This document shows positions 51,908 to 62,011 of a DNA stretch of 64,000 bases, piece by piece. The notes beneath the pieces were generated by a model. It was given only the letters and a program-made list of their open reading frames with translations, made no database searches and was not told the DNA's origin. Source of the DNA: Desmonostoc muscorum FACHB-395 (GTDB lineage Bacteria > Cyanobacteriota > Cyanobacteriia > Cyanobacteriales > Nostocaceae); assembly GCF_014698035.1 (NCBI RefSeq), contig NZ_JACJSF010000003.1:1-64000 (forward strand), read 5' to 3'. Position numbers and translations under genes: made by a program. The stretch's first letter is position 1; each line of letters starts with the position of its first letter.

Positions 51908-53197
51908 TCAAGCATCCACAACTGATTCCTTAGAATCCAATTTCGGCAAGATACCCACAGTTGATTTTCGGTTAGCAAGAATATGAAAAAGCAGCCCTTC
52001 ATACCGATCAAGTGCTTGCTCCAACGAATAATTTTCTTCGGCAAACTGTCTTCCCGCGTTACCTAACTTCGTACAGAGAGTAGGATTAGCGTATAAATCA
52101 TGCACCGCAGCAGCCATTGCATCGGGCGATTCTGGCTCAACAATTATCCCACCACCACTGAGTTTGATCGCTCTAGCAGCAGTTCCAGTTGCAGGAACTG
52201 AACCTACAATTGGGCGACCACTTGCCAATAGTAATGGTATTTTTGAAGGCATATTAAACGAAATTACATTGTGCTTTTGCACAATCAACCCGACATCAGC
52301 TGCTGCTAGCATTTCGGGTAATTTTTCTCTCGGCTGCAATGGTAGCAGCAAAACATTATCTGCTCCATGTAATAGACAATATTCTTGCAACCTTTGCAAT
52401 GCTGTTGATTCGCCGACAATGACAAAGACAATTTCTCTGATATGACGTAAGCAAACTGCTGCTTCTATTACTGTTTCTAAACCTTGGGTTAGAGCAATGT
52501 TGCCCGAATAAAGGACTATAAATTTCCCATCCAGTTGATGACTAGATATCCAAGAGTTATTCTTTTTTGGTATAGGGTGGATGAAATTTACATTCACCCA
52601 ATTAGGAATACAAATAATTTTATTAACAGGTACTCCCTTATTCACTAAATTCTCACGAAATCCATCGGCGATAACACTAATAGTATGTGCAGTTCGATAG
52701 GCAAATTTCTCTAAAGCTGCAAGAGTTCGAATCATCCACTTGTTTTTCAGTAGCCCGATACGCACAGCAGCTTCTGGTAATATATCTTGCACATTTAGAA
52801 CTATTGGGCAGTTGTATAGCCAACCAAATATTGTTGCTGGTAGAATACCTAACAAAGGCGGTACTGTTAAAATCATTACATCTGGACGTTCACCTCTAAA
52901 GGCTTGAGGCAAACTTGTGAAAATAAAGCTTAACTCCAGCAACAGACGATCTAAAAGGTTAGGTTTAGACTTAATTCTGATGTAGCTTCGCTGAATTGTG
53001 ACACCATTTTTTTGTTCATTAATGTACCATTGATCCCGATAACCATCGTAAATTTCGCGCTCAGGATAGTTGGGCATTCCAGTAATCACCCGCACTTCAT
53101 GACCTCGATTTACTAGTCCTTCTGCCAATTCAGTCATTAAGGGAGCAATTCCAATCGGCTCTGGATGATAGTTGTAGGAATATATCAGAATGTGCAT
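51908..53197 (-). CDS. WcaI-family glycosyltransferase (GT4)
   Basis: This 429-residue GT-B enzyme begins MHILIYSYNYHPEPIGIAPL, followed by MTELAEGLVNRGHEVRVITG and MPNYPEREIYDGYRDQWY, the signature of the WcaI colanic-acid-type family. The C-terminal half has GKFIVLYSGNIALTQGLETV, a later E-x7-E-like segment and ARAIKLSGGGIIVEPESPDA. It should transfer a sugar to a lipid-linked oligosaccharide on the inner face of the membrane, for exopolysaccharide. No other polysaccharide genes adjoin it. It ends before the palindrome pair at 51812. Confidence 0.88.
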   Translation of the reverse strand: MHILIYSYNYHPEPIGIAPLMTELAEGLVNRGHEVRVITGMPNYPEREIYDGYRDQWYINEQKNGVTIQRSYIRIKSKPNLLDRLLLELSFIFTSLPQAFRGERPDVMILTVPPLLGILPATIFGWLYNCPIVLNVQDILPEAAVRIGLLKNKWMIRTLAALEKFAYRTAHTISVIADGFRENLVNKGVPVNKIICIPNWVNVNFIHPIPKKNNSWISSHQLDGKFIVLYSGNIALTQGLETVIEAAVCLRHIREIVFVIVGESTALQRLQEYCLLHGADNVLLLPLQPREKLPEMLAAADVGLIVQKHNVISFNMPSKIPLLLASGRPIVGSVPATGTAARAIKLSGGGIIVEPESPDAMAAAVHDLYANPTLCTKLGNAGRQFAEENYSLEQALDRYEGLLFHILANRKSTVGILPKLDSKESVVDA

Positions 53198-54031
53198 GAG
53201 CTATTTATAAATTTGGTAAATACAGCCGGAGATAATCGGATTTATTGCTAACTTCAATAGAGGCTGCAACTTTTATTATTTAATTTAGTTTGTGATGAGA
53301 TTATGATTTTTCTAAATCACAATTGCGATAAGCACTGCTGAGAAATTTTCTAGGTGGATTTTAACAGTTAGTAGTAGTAGCGAACAATTATCAGTTTTTC
53401 TGGTTGGATAAAGTTTCCCAACCGTATATTTAAAAGTTACGCGTGTTAACTAATAAACTTTAATTGTTCACTTATTTAAATTCCTTCCTATATATATGAT
53501 TAGTTGTTCAGTTATTTAAAAGTGAATAGAGTTGTTAAATTTACACTGAGGGGATTGTAGCATGAGACTTAATATCATGCATATAACCTGCATTCCGCCT
53601 TGTGAACTGGCACATGAAGTATTTTTAACCAAGTAAACAATATTGCATTAATGGGTGAGAGTCCAGTTTTTTTAGTGGCTCAAAGGCACTAACTTTTTAA
53701 CATTAGTGTGTTTAGTAGCTTCGTATTTAAAACTGTAACTGAAAAAAACTCCAATGTATCGCAATTGACATCAACAGCTTGATTCGGGTTGTTACCTGTA
53801 GCGGGCTACACTGACGCAATACTAAAAAGTTGCACTGATTGCTATAGTCAGGACGATTTTAGCGAAAATACTTCTGATTATAATCGCTCGAATACTTGTT
53901 TTCATAAGTATTCGAGCGATCGCCAACCGATAAGGCTGGATGATAAACTCACCAGTTCACTGAACTATTGGAGCTAAAATAGAGATTCATTAAACTAAAC
54001 TTGGCAACCTCTAACTAGAAAGCCTTACTTT
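53198..54031. other. Intergenic region with a strong hairpin, no gene seen
   Basis: This 834-bp AT-rich stretch contains two related segments (ttgttcacttatttaaa at 53465, gttgttcagttatttaaa at 53503), a hairpin at 53885-53918 and another at the stop of the PEP-CTERM gene (54015-54035). A short plus-strand frame at 53789 looks random. Confidence 0.6.
53885..53918. repeat. Perfect 13-bp hairpin containing a HIP1 edge
   Basis: CGCTCGAATACTT (53885-53897) pairs exactly with AAGTATTCGAGCG (53906-53918) around an 8-nt loop. There is no T-run on the plus strand. It may be a dispersed palindrome or an RNA element. Confidence 0.6.
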
Positions 54032-54035
54032 CTAG
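54015..54035. terminator. Hairpin at the end of the PEP-CTERM gene
   Basis: CTAGAAAG and CTTTCTAG enclose CCTTA, extended by CTCT/AGAG further out. It covers the stop codon at 54032. There is no clear T-run, so efficiency is uncertain. Confidence 0.5.
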
Positions 54036-54622
54036 CAAGAGGCTTGCTTTTTCTTCAGAGTTGAGCCTACACCCAAGGCCCCAAATGCCAGAAAACCCAA
54101 CAGAGAAGCAGGTTCAGGAACTTTGGATACCTGAATAGAACCAGAATTTTCATCTAGTGTTATTGATGTGCCTTGTTGATCGACATCTTGACGTAATGCC
54201 AAAGATTCGCCAACGGTTCCAGTAAAGAAGTATTCTCCAATGACACCTGTTCCTCCTCCTATATTCAGAGGGCCAAACAATTTCTGAGTAGCAGTATCAA
54301 AGTTGAAAGCGAAGAAATCAGATTGTGATACCCCAGAAGTAACGGTGTTATAAGTTCCAAGAGGATTATTAGATGGGTCTAAAAAAGAGACATTCAAGGA
54401 TTGTAAAAAGTTGGTGGCTCCACTGCCACTTTCTGAAATAATTGTCGGTGCTGTAGTCTCGTCGTAGCTAAATGAACCGACTGCGGAATAACCAGCATCT
54501 CCTAGCCAGTTAAAGTTGAAATCAATAGCTTGAGCAGGGTTGTTAGCACCAGCAGCGATCGCAACACTAAGTACAGCACTGGTTGCTGTGGTAGCAGCGA
54601 TTTTGGCAAAAATGTTTCTCAC
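54032..54622 (-). CDS. PEP-CTERM sorting-domain exported protein
   Basis: This 196-residue protein has a signal peptide (about 1-33, ending NNPAQA) and a beta-rich middle. It ends in VPEPASLLGFLAFGALGVGS followed by a basic tail (TLKKKQ), the PEP-CTERM signal recognised by exosortase. The middle (AIDFNFNWLGDAGYSAVGSF) resembles other cyanobacterial PEP-CTERM proteins rich in Gly, Ser and Asn. It is probably secreted and tied to exopolysaccharide. The exosortase is not in the window, but a WcaI glycosyltransferase is the neighbour. A hairpin overlaps the stop codon. Confidence 0.88.
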   Translation of the reverse strand: MRNIFAKIAATTATSAVLSVAIAAGANNPAQAIDFNFNWLGDAGYSAVGSFSYDETTAPTIISESGSGATNFLQSLNVSFLDPSNNPLGTYNTVTSGVSQSDFFAFNFDTATQKLFGPLNIGGGTGVIGEYFFTGTVGESLALRQDVDQQGTSITLDENSGSIQVSKVPEPASLLGFLAFGALGVGSTLKKKQASC

Positions 54623-54923
54623 TGTTATATCTCCAAGATTTATTTACATGATGCAAATATCAGTGCATCAAACAACACTAACTTTACGATAGAAATAAAT
54701 ATAAGTAAATACTACATGGCAGACTGAGGCAAATATGACAACTAGATGAAGAAAAACACTTATTTTTTAAAGTTTTCGAGAAGATATCAAGTCTATTTAA
54801 CAAACCTAAACTCAAATTTATCTATTTTGATGTATGTAGCAAGGGTTATTACCTAAAAATCACGAGCGATCGCCTGAGAATAACTGATAAAGTTGAGCTA
54901 CGCAAAGTTGAAAACAGTGACCT
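54623..54923. promoter_or_regulatory. Divergent promoter region PEP-CTERM / glyS
   Basis: This AT-rich region contains the palindrome TGATGCA-N8-TGCATCA (54649-54670), 27 bp upstream of the PEP-CTERM start codon, which could be an operator or 5'-leader hairpin. Nothing else is recognised. Confidence 0.4.
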
Positions 54924-57077
54924 ATGCCTGCGTTTCTATTAGAAGTTGGTACAGAAGAATTACCTGCAAGCTTTCTCAGTGATGCCTTAATACAGTGGCG
55001 AGAACGCATTCCCAAAAGTTTGGAAGCAAACAGCCTTCAGGGTGAAAGTGTCCAAGTGTACGGTACTCCCCGGCGTTTAGCGGTATTGATTAAAGGTCTA
55101 CCATCCCAGCAAGCAGACCGAGAAGAAGAAATTAAAGGGCCTCCCGCCCAAGCTGCCTTTAAAGATGGTCAGCCAACAGCAGCAGCATTAGGCTTTGCTA
55201 AAAAGCAAGGTGTGGAACTAGATGCACTCTTCCTTCGCCCCACTGACAAAGGGGAATTTGTTTTTGTACAAAAAAGAATTCCTGGTCGTCCTGTGGCGGA
55301 AATTCTGACAGAACTTGTTCAAGAGTGGATTTGGGGTTTAGAAGGTAAGCGGTTAATGCGTTGGGGAGATGGGGATGGGAGGTTTTCTCGACCAATTCGC
55401 TGGCTGGTAGCTTTGTTAGATGAGACGGTGCTACCGTTGGAATTGGTGAATGGTTCTAAAACGATTCAGAGCGATCGCATTTCTCAAGGTCATCGCGTCT
55501 TACATCCTGAACCTGTGACAATCGCCCAAGCGACTGATTATGTTACCGCCCTCAAATCTGCTTATGTCACCGTTGACCCCGAAGAACGGGAAAATCTGAT
55601 TAAAGAGCAAGTAAAGGCAGTAGCAGAAAGTTTAAGCGGGTATACAGTCATTTACCCCGATTTGTTAGCAGAAGTAACCAACCTTGTAGAATATCCTTCT
55701 ACAGTTGTTGGTAAATTTGAACCAGAATTTTTGGAATTACCAACTGAAGTAATTACTGAAGTCATGGTTACTCATCAGCGTTATTTCCCTGTATTCAAAC
55801 CAGGTAGTTCTGAGCAAGAATTATTGCCCAATTTCATCACAATTTCTAACGGCGATCCCAAAAAATCAGATATTGTTGCCGTCGGAAATGAAAGGGTAAT
55901 TCGTGCCAGATTAGCTGATGGCAGATTTTTTTACGAAGCTGATTTAACTAAGCCTTTAGAAAGCTTTTTACCTCAGTTAGAAAAAGTCACCTTCCAAGAA
56001 GAATTGGGTTCGGTGCGTACCAAGATAGATAGAGTGGTCAAGATTGCCGAGCAAATTACCACCCAATTAAAATTAGCTGAAAATCAAAGCCAAAAAATCC
56101 AACGTGCTGCTTTATTGTGTAAAGCAGATTTGGTAACTCAAATGGTGTATGAGTTCCCGGAATTGCAAGGCATTATGGGAGAAAAATATGCCTTAGCTAG
56201 TGGTGAAGATGCCGAAGTAGCAAAGGCAATTTATCAACATTATTTGCCAACGGGAGCCGGTGACAATTTACCCGAAACACTCACAGGTCAAATTGTCGGT
56301 TTGGCTGATAGATTAGATACCTTGGTAAGTATCTTTGGTTTAGGCTTAATTCCCTCTGGTTCCTCCGATCCCTTCGCTTTGCGTCGGGCTGCTAATGCTG
56401 TAGTTAAAATTACTTGGTTTTATAATTTGCCAATAAATTTAGATGATTTATTGGCGCAAATATCAACAGATTTTGCCGCGAAATATCAAAAAGATCAGGC
56501 ATCATTAACCACAGCATTACAAGAGTTTTTCTTACAACGTATCCGCACCTTATTACAAGAAGAAAAACAGATTGATTACGATTTAGTAAATGCAGTTTTA
56601 GGAGAAAATGACCCAGAATACACAGAACGGACATTAAAGGATTTATTGGATGTCCGCGATCGCGCCTTGTACTTACAACAAATCCGTAACGACAGTACTC
56701 TAGATAACATCTACGAAACCGTTAACCGTTCCACACGATTAGCCGCCCAAGGTGATTTGGATACAAAACAGCTAGAACCGACATCCGTAGTTCGTCCAGA
56801 ATTATTCCAAAAGCCCTCTGAGACAGCCTTGTATAATGCTTTGATCGAATCAGTACCACAAACTCAAACAGCACAGCAGACACGAAATTATCAACTGTTA
56901 GTAGCAGCACTAGGAAAAATTGCTCCGACAGTTAGTAGCTTCTTTGATGGGCCAGATAGCGTTTTAGTTATGGACTCCGATCCAGAAATTAAGCGTAATC
57001 GATTACACTTACTGGGATTGGTTCGGAATCATGCTCGTGTTTTAGCTGACTTTGGTGCGATCGTCAAAAATCTGTAG
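54924..57077 (+). CDS. glyS: Glycyl-tRNA synthetase beta subunit
   Basis: This is the beta chain of the alpha2beta2 bacterial-type glycyl-tRNA synthetase. The 717-residue product begins [20 protein letters not shown], the standard start. It shows [12 protein letters not shown] and [10 protein letters not shown], then the HD-like segment [20 protein letters not shown] and [19 protein letters not shown]. The C-terminal anticodon-binding part contains [15 protein letters not shown]. The alpha subunit gene (glyQ) is not in the window, so the two genes are separate, as often in cyanobacteria. Confidence 0.97.
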   Translation: MPAFLLEVGTEELPASFLSDALIQWRERIPKSLEANSLQGESVQVYGTPRRLAVLIKGLPSQQADREEEIKGPPAQAAFKDGQPTAAALGFAKKQGVELDALFLRPTDKGEFVFVQKRIPGRPVAEILTELVQEWIWGLEGKRLMRWGDGDGRFSRPIRWLVALLDETVLPLELVNGSKTIQSDRISQGHRVLHPEPVTIAQATDYVTALKSAYVTVDPEERENLIKEQVKAVAESLSGYTVIYPDLLAEVTNLVEYPSTVVGKFEPEFLELPTEVITEVMVTHQRYFPVFKPGSSEQELLPNFITISNGDPKKSDIVAVGNERVIRARLADGRFFYEADLTKPLESFLPQLEKVTFQEELGSVRTKIDRVVKIAEQITTQLKLAENQSQKIQRAALLCKADLVTQMVYEFPELQGIMGEKYALASGEDAEVAKAIYQHYLPTGAGDNLPETLTGQIVGLADRLDTLVSIFGLGLIPSGSSDPFALRRAANAVVKITWFYNLPINLDDLLAQISTDFAAKYQKDQASLTTALQEFFLQRIRTLLQEEKQIDYDLVNAVLGENDPEYTERTLKDLLDVRDRALYLQQIRNDSTLDNIYETVNRSTRLAAQGDLDTKQLEPTSVVRPELFQKPSETALYNALIESVPQTQTAQQTRNYQLLVAALGKIAPTVSSFFDGPDSVLVMDSDPEIKRNRLHLLGLVRNHARVLADFGAIVKNL

Positions 57078-57162
57078 CGTAAGTCAACAAAAAGTTGTGT
57101 AATTTTTGCCAATAAACGCTAGTATAGGGAGTGCTTAACCAGGGACACTCTGCTTGCAATCT

Positions 57163-58638
57163 ATGTCCAAAGCTCATGTTATTGGATTGGGAAAGTCCGG
57201 TGTTGCTGCGGCGAGATTGTTGAAACGGGAAGGTTGGGAGGTAGAGCTGAGTGATGGCAACACCTCCAAAACCCTCCTACAACAACAACAAGAACTCGCT
57301 GCCGAGCAAATAACCGTTAAACTAGGTCAATCCCTAGAATTAAATGGTGATAATTTACCCCAATTAATAGTTGTTAGTCCTGGCGTGCCTTGGGATATTC
57401 CCATATTAATTAAGGCACGCCAATTAGGTATTGAAACCATTGGGGAAATGGAACTCGCTTGGCGAAATTTGCAATCGCTACCTTGGGTAGGAATTACAGG
57501 TACTAACGGTAAAACTACTACCACAGCTTTAATTGCTGCCATTTTTCAAGCAGCAGAATTGGATGCGCCCGCCTGCGGTAACATTGGCTACGCCGCTTGT
57601 GAAGTTGCCCTATCTGATAGGGGACAGGGGACAGAGGATAGGGGACAGAGGGATAAGGAAAGAGGTAGGGAAACTCCAATCCAAAATCATATTGATTGGG
57701 TGATTGCGGAAGTTAGCAGCTATCAAATAGAATCTTCCAGTTCTCTTGCACCCCGGATCGGTGTTTGGACGACTTTCACACCGGATCATCTTAGTCGCCA
57801 TAAGACTTTAGAGAACTATTACAATATCAAAGCAAAGCTGTTGCGTCAGTCAGAATTGCAAGTGTTCAATGGCGATGATGCCTATTTGAGCCAGTTAGGT
57901 TTAAGTGCTTGGCCTAATGCCTATTGGACAAGTGTCAAAGGAAAAGATTTCCTGATTAGCGAAAAAGGCTTTTACATTGAGGACGGCTGGGTTGTGGAAA
58001 AATTGACTGCAACCTCAGCACCAGAACCGATTGTGAAAGTATCTACTTTGCGGATGGTGGGAGAACATAACCAGCAAAATCTCTTGATGGCAGTAGCAAC
58101 AGCACGATTAGCGGGAATTAATCGTGATGCGATCGCACTTGCGATTCAGGAATTCCCCGGCGTTCCTCATCGTTTGGAGCATATCTGCACTTGGGAAGGT
58201 ATTGATTTCATCAACGATAGCAAAGCCACTAACTACGATGCGGCCGAAGTTGGTTTAGCATCTGTGAAAAGTCCAGCGATTTTAATTGCTGGTGGAGAAG
58301 CCAAAGCAGGAGATGATACTGGCTGGCTAGCACAAATCCAAACTAAAGCTGCTGCTGTGTTATTGATTGGCTCTGCTGCACCCGCATTTGCTCAACGCCT
58401 GCAAGAAGTGGGGTATTATTCATACCACATTGTCGAAACGATGGAAAGGGCAATCCCCAGATCGGCGGAATTAGCCAAGGAGTATGAAGCGCCTGTGGTG
58501 TTACTATCTCCAGCTTGCGCGAGTTTCGACCAATACCCCAATTTTGAGGTGCGGGGCGATGATTTCCGTCAGTTGTGCCTTGCTTGGGCGGGAGGAGCAA
58601 GGCTTCAATACAACTCGATTCTTTCGTCTTCCCTATAA
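57163..58638 (+). CDS. murD: UDP-N-acetylmuramoylalanine--D-glutamate ligase
   Basis: MurD adds D-Glu to UDP-MurNAc-L-Ala in peptidoglycan synthesis. I chose the ATG at 57163 ([20 protein letters not shown]) rather than the TTG nine bases before. The P-loop is [14 protein letters not shown]. Later come [66 protein letters not shown] and [20 protein letters not shown]. Residues about 150-170 are encoded by a tandem repeat (ggggacag and gataggggac units, 57612-57670) inserted in frame between the central-domain segments. Confidence 0.96.
   Translation: MSKAHVIGLGKSGVAAARLLKREGWEVELSDGNTSKTLLQQQQELAAEQITVKLGQSLELNGDNLPQLIVVSPGVPWDIPILIKARQLGIETIGEMELAWRNLQSLPWVGITGTNGKTTTTALIAAIFQAAELDAPACGNIGYAACEVALSDRGQGTEDRGQRDKERGRETPIQNHIDWVIAEVSSYQIESSSSLAPRIGVWTTFTPDHLSRHKTLENYYNIKAKLLRQSELQVFNGDDAYLSQLGLSAWPNAYWTSVKGKDFLISEKGFYIEDGWVVEKLTATSAPEPIVKVSTLRMVGEHNQQNLLMAVATARLAGINRDAIALAIQEFPGVPHRLEHICTWEGIDFINDSKATNYDAAEVGLASVKSPAILIAGGEAKAGDDTGWLAQIQTKAAAVLLIGSAAPAFAQRLQEVGYYSYHIVETMERAIPRSAELAKEYEAPVVLLSPACASFDQYPNFEVRGDDFRQLCLAWAGGARLQYNSILSSSL
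57612..57670. repeat. Tandem repeat inside murD
   Basis: Units of ataggggaca and ggggacag give a run of Asp/Arg/Gly/Gln/Glu residues ([18 protein letters not shown]). This repeat type is otherwise intergenic in Nostoc. It keeps the frame open. Confidence 0.8.
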
Positions 58639-58680
58639 TTAATTCACTGTGTGGCTTGCAGTTACACAGTGAATTAATTA
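58636..58680. terminator. 17-bp perfect hairpin at the end of murD
   Basis: TAATTAATTCACTGTGT (58636-58652) pairs exactly with the complement at 58664-58680 around an 11-nt loop. It begins with the murD stop codon. Its AT-rich base could serve as a terminator in both directions. Confidence 0.7.
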
Positions 58681-58775
58681 TGTAATCTAAAAGTGCGGTG
58701 CGATCGCATTATCACAGAGATTTAAAATATTCTAGAAGGATTGTTTAGAGCTAATTTAGTAGTGGTTTTCTATAA

Positions 58776-59000
58776 TTATATTTTGCTGTAGTTTGCAACT
58801 TCAACCTCATGAGCAATGCTTGTAGGTTTAGGAATAGGTAAACCATCTTCTAGCATTCCTTCTATATGAAATTCAATAGCTTCTGCAATCATCTGCTTGA
58901 CTTCTTCTAAAGTTTCACCCACAGCTACACAACCGGGTAAATCAGGGATATAAGCGCCATAGCTAGTTTCTCCCTTTTCAATCACAACTGTATAACGCAT
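58776..59000 (-). CDS. hicB: HicB-family antitoxin
   Basis: This 74-residue protein has the HicB pattern YTVVIEKGETSYGAYIPDLP, then GCVAVGETLEEVKQMIAEAI and EFHIEGMLEDGLPIPKPTS. It should neutralise HicA and may repress the pair. Its start codon touches the last base of hicA. The short tail lacks a separate DNA-binding domain, which is usual for this small class. Confidence 0.9.
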   Translation of the reverse strand: MRYTVVIEKGETSYGAYIPDLPGCVAVGETLEEVKQMIAEAIEFHIEGMLEDGLPIPKPTSIAHEVEVANYSKI

Positions 59001-59191
59001 TAGTATTCCTCCAATTGAGCTTGTCTCCAGATATTTTTAAGAGTACCAATTGGCACATCCACATTTGGTTTACCAGACACTGTTACCGTACTAGGTTTAT
59101 CTGGATGTTTGAACTGTCGATGACTACCTTTAGTTCTAGCAAGATACCAACCATCAGCTTCTAGTCGTTTGATAACTTCGCGTACTTTCAT
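59000..59191 (-). CDS. hicA: HicA toxin (mRNA interferase)
   Basis: This 63-residue protein has the HicA double-stranded-RNA-binding-like fold. MKVREVIKRLEADGWYLART leads to the active-site His in KGSHRQFKHPDKPS, and then TVTVSGKPNVDVPIGTLKNI. It cuts mRNA when freed from HicB. It is first in the operon. All key residues are present, so it looks active. Confidence 0.92.
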   Translation of the reverse strand: MKVREVIKRLEADGWYLARTKGSHRQFKHPDKPSTVTVSGKPNVDVPIGTLKNIWRQAQLEEY

Positions 59192-59428
59192 GCTAACGCT
59201 TATCTGTATAGGTGAAATTTATATTACAGATAGAGTGTCTTATTGACAAAGAAAAGTAAACGACATTGTGTCGTAATTTCTGTCCGTCATTTTGTCGTCG
59301 GTTTTTGCATTGGTAAGTAGATGGACAAAAACATTTCTCATGAATCGAGTGGCTCAAAATGAAATGCTAAAGTTAATAATCAAGCTTTTCCAGAGCTACA
59401 TTCTCTCTCTCCCAGATAAAATTTATAT

Positions 59429-61183
59429 ATGAACGCTACACAAGAAAAACTAAAAGTTCAGCTTGAACAGGCTTTAGTCGCAGCTTTTGGCGCTGACTTC
59501 GCTGGAGTAGATCCAATATTGGTTTCTGCTAGCAATCCTAAATTTGGTGATTATCAGGCGAATGTGGCTTTATCCCTGAGTAAAAAGTTAGGCAAGCAAC
59601 CAAGAGCGATCGCAGGTGCGATCGTTGAGAAACTAGATGTATCCGAAATCTGCGAACCACCGGAAATTGCTGGGCCAGGATTCATCAATCTGAAACTGAA
59701 AACGGCATATCTAGAAGCACAACTGAATACGATTCAAGCTGATCCCAGACTTGGAGTTCCACCAGCGAAAACACCCAAGCGGGAAATTGTGGATTTTTCC
59801 AGTCCGAATATTGCCAAAGAAATGCACGTCGGACACCTGCGTTCTACGATTATTGGTGATTCCATCGCCCGGATTTTAGAATTTCAAGGACACGATGTGC
59901 TGCGGTTAAATCATGTCGGTGATTGGGGTACGCAGTTTGGAATGTTAATCGCCTATCTGCGGGAAGTTTACCCAGATGCACTTACCACCGCTAATGCTTT
60001 AGATATTGGTGATTTAGTTTCTTTTTACCGCAAAGCTAAACAACGCTTTGATACAGATACAGCTTTTCAAGAAACAGCACGCCAAGAAGTTGTCAGATTA
60101 CAAGCAGGTGCAGAAGATACACTTCATGCTTGGAAACTGTTATGCGAACAATCACGGCGAGAGTTTCAAGTAATTTATGAATTGCTGGATATTAAGTTAA
60201 CTGAACGCGGTGAATCTTTCTACAACCCTTTATTATCTGGTGTTGTGGAAGATTTAGAAAAATCTGGCTTACTGGTAGAAAACCAGGGCGCAAAATGTGT
60301 TTTTCTGGATGGATTTACAAATAGAGAAGGTGAACCTTTACCCTTGATTGTGCAGAAATCAGATGGCGGTTATAACTACGCCACAACTGATTTAGCATCC
60401 CTCCGTTACCGGATTCAGCAGGATGAAGCAAAGCGGATAATTTATGTAACTGATGCTGGACAAGGAAACCACTTTGCCCAATTCTTCCAGGTAGCACGCA
60501 AAGCCGGCTGGATTCCCGATGATGTGGAATTAGTCCATGTTCCCTTTGGGTTGGTATTAGGAGAAGATGGGAAAAAATTCAAAACTCGTTCTGGGGATAC
60601 TGTGCGGTTACGGGATTTATTAGACGAAGCTGTTTCTCATGCCCATGCTGACCTAAAAACTAGATTACAAAAAGAAGAACGTCAAGAAACTGAAGAATTT
60701 ATTAATGAAGTTGCTAGGGTAGTTGGAATCAGTGCAGTTAAGTATGCAGACTTAAGCCAAAATCGCACCAGTAACTACATCTTCAGCTACGACAAAATGC
60801 TGGATCTCAAAGGTAATACTGCGCCCTATATGCTGTATGTTTATGCGCGGATTCATGGGATTAGCCGCAAGGGTGATATTAACTTTAAAGAGTTAGGAAA
60901 TAATGCTGTTTTGTTGGAGCATGAAACAGAATTAACGCTGGCAAAATATTTACTTCAACTGGATGAAGTTATTAGTAGTGTAGAGCAAGACTTGCTGCCT
61001 AATCGTTTATGTGAGTATTTGTTTGAACTGAGTCAGAAGTTTAACCAATTTTACGATCGCTGTCCTATATTACAGGCGGAGGAACCGCAGCGAACATCCC
61101 GCTTGGTTTTATGTGATTTGACTGCTAGAACTCTGAAGTTGGGATTATCTTTGTTGGGAATTCAGGTGTTGGAGAGGATGTAA
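59429..61183 (+). CDS. argS: Arginyl-tRNA synthetase
   Basis: This 584-residue class I synthetase has the N-terminal Add-1 domain (about 1-110, [18 protein letters not shown]), the HIGH-type motif [20 protein letters not shown], and [32 protein letters not shown] stands in place of a KMSKS loop, a known variant in ArgRS. The C-terminal DALR anticodon domain starts near [16 protein letters not shown]. Length and motifs are normal. Confidence 0.98.
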   Translation: MNATQEKLKVQLEQALVAAFGADFAGVDPILVSASNPKFGDYQANVALSLSKKLGKQPRAIAGAIVEKLDVSEICEPPEIAGPGFINLKLKTAYLEAQLNTIQADPRLGVPPAKTPKREIVDFSSPNIAKEMHVGHLRSTIIGDSIARILEFQGHDVLRLNHVGDWGTQFGMLIAYLREVYPDALTTANALDIGDLVSFYRKAKQRFDTDTAFQETARQEVVRLQAGAEDTLHAWKLLCEQSRREFQVIYELLDIKLTERGESFYNPLLSGVVEDLEKSGLLVENQGAKCVFLDGFTNREGEPLPLIVQKSDGGYNYATTDLASLRYRIQQDEAKRIIYVTDAGQGNHFAQFFQVARKAGWIPDDVELVHVPFGLVLGEDGKKFKTRSGDTVRLRDLLDEAVSHAHADLKTRLQKEERQETEEFINEVARVVGISAVKYADLSQNRTSNYIFSYDKMLDLKGNTAPYMLYVYARIHGISRKGDINFKELGNNAVLLEHETELTLAKYLLQLDEVISSVEQDLLPNRLCEYLFELSQKFNQFYDRCPILQAEEPQRTSRLVLCDLTARTLKLGLSLLGIQVLERM

Positions 61184-61335
61184 TTTTTTAACGCAAAGGT
61201 ACGCTAAGTAAGAGTTAAGCTGGTTTTTTCATCAGAATTGCTGGACTTGGAGGCGATCGCATCTGTGAGATTTTTTAAGATATTCACACTGGTATTAGCA
61301 TGAAACATACTGATAAAAGACAGGCAGGATAAAAG

Positions 61336-61902
61336 GTGACAATCGAAATCTACGTCAGCACTGATATAGAAGCGGATGGCCCTATCCCTGGGCCCCATTC
61401 CATGCTTAGTCTTGCCTCAGCTGCGTATACCGCAGACAAACAATTAGTTGCAACTTTTACAGCTAATTTAGAAACCTTGCCAGAGGCCCAAGGACATCCC
61501 AAAACCATGAAATGGTGGGCAGAACAGCCAGATGCTTGGGCAGCTAGTCGAGCCGACCCCCAGCCGCCTCTAAAGGTCATGGAGTCCTACCACGCCTGGC
61601 TTGTGGCTTTACCAGGTAAACCGATCTTTGTTGGCTATCCAGCAGCCTATGACTTTATGTTTGTCTACTGGTACTTGATAAACTTTGTGGGCGATAGCCC
61701 CTTTAAATTTTCGGCATTGGATATCCGTTCCTATGCGATGGCATTCTTAAAACAAAGCTACAACGAATCTGGCAAGGATAATCTACCTGCTGCATGGTTA
61801 GAAAATCTTCCATTGGCTCACATTGCCTTGGATGATGCCATTCAGCAAGGAAAGTTATTCTGTAATCTTTTGCAAGCGAATCTAGAGAGAGAAGAAAGAT
61901 AG
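61336..61902 (+). CDS. DEDD-type 3'-5' exonuclease-like protein
   Basis: This 188-residue protein starts with GTG at 61336. The opening [20 protein letters not shown] matches the ExoI motif (D-x-E) of DnaQ/RNase-H-like exonucleases. [20 protein letters not shown] (Exo II-like Asp) and [18 protein letters not shown] (Exo III-like H-x4-D) complete the set. All four acidic residues appear present, so it is probably an active nuclease on RNA or DNA ends. The long WW-rich loop ([17 protein letters not shown]) is typical of cyanobacterial relatives. It is convergent with the NTase-like gene. Confidence 0.8.
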   Translation: MTIEIYVSTDIEADGPIPGPHSMLSLASAAYTADKQLVATFTANLETLPEAQGHPKTMKWWAEQPDAWAASRADPQPPLKVMESYHAWLVALPGKPIFVGYPAAYDFMFVYWYLINFVGDSPFKFSALDIRSYAMAFLKQSYNESGKDNLPAAWLENLPLAHIALDDAIQQGKLFCNLLQANLEREER

Positions 61903-61935
61903 CTATGCGATCGCACTTCATAAGATTTTGTAACA

Positions 61936-61979
61936 GATTTCCGATAACGATGAAGCCTGATTCATTGTTATCGGAAATC
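61936..61979. terminator. 19-bp hairpin between convergent genes
   Basis: Arms GATTTCCGATAACGATGAA (61936-61954) and its near complement (61961-61979, one mismatch) enclose gcctga. It lies between the exonuclease-like and NTase-like genes and can end transcripts from both. Confidence 0.7.
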
Positions 61980-62011
61980 CCTTACTCCTTTGAGAAACCG
62001 AGGATCTTGCC

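Noticed and set aside
53789..53977. 62-codon plus-strand frame
   Set aside because: It overlaps a strong hairpin and has a low-information Ser/Asp/Tyr composition and no ribosome site.
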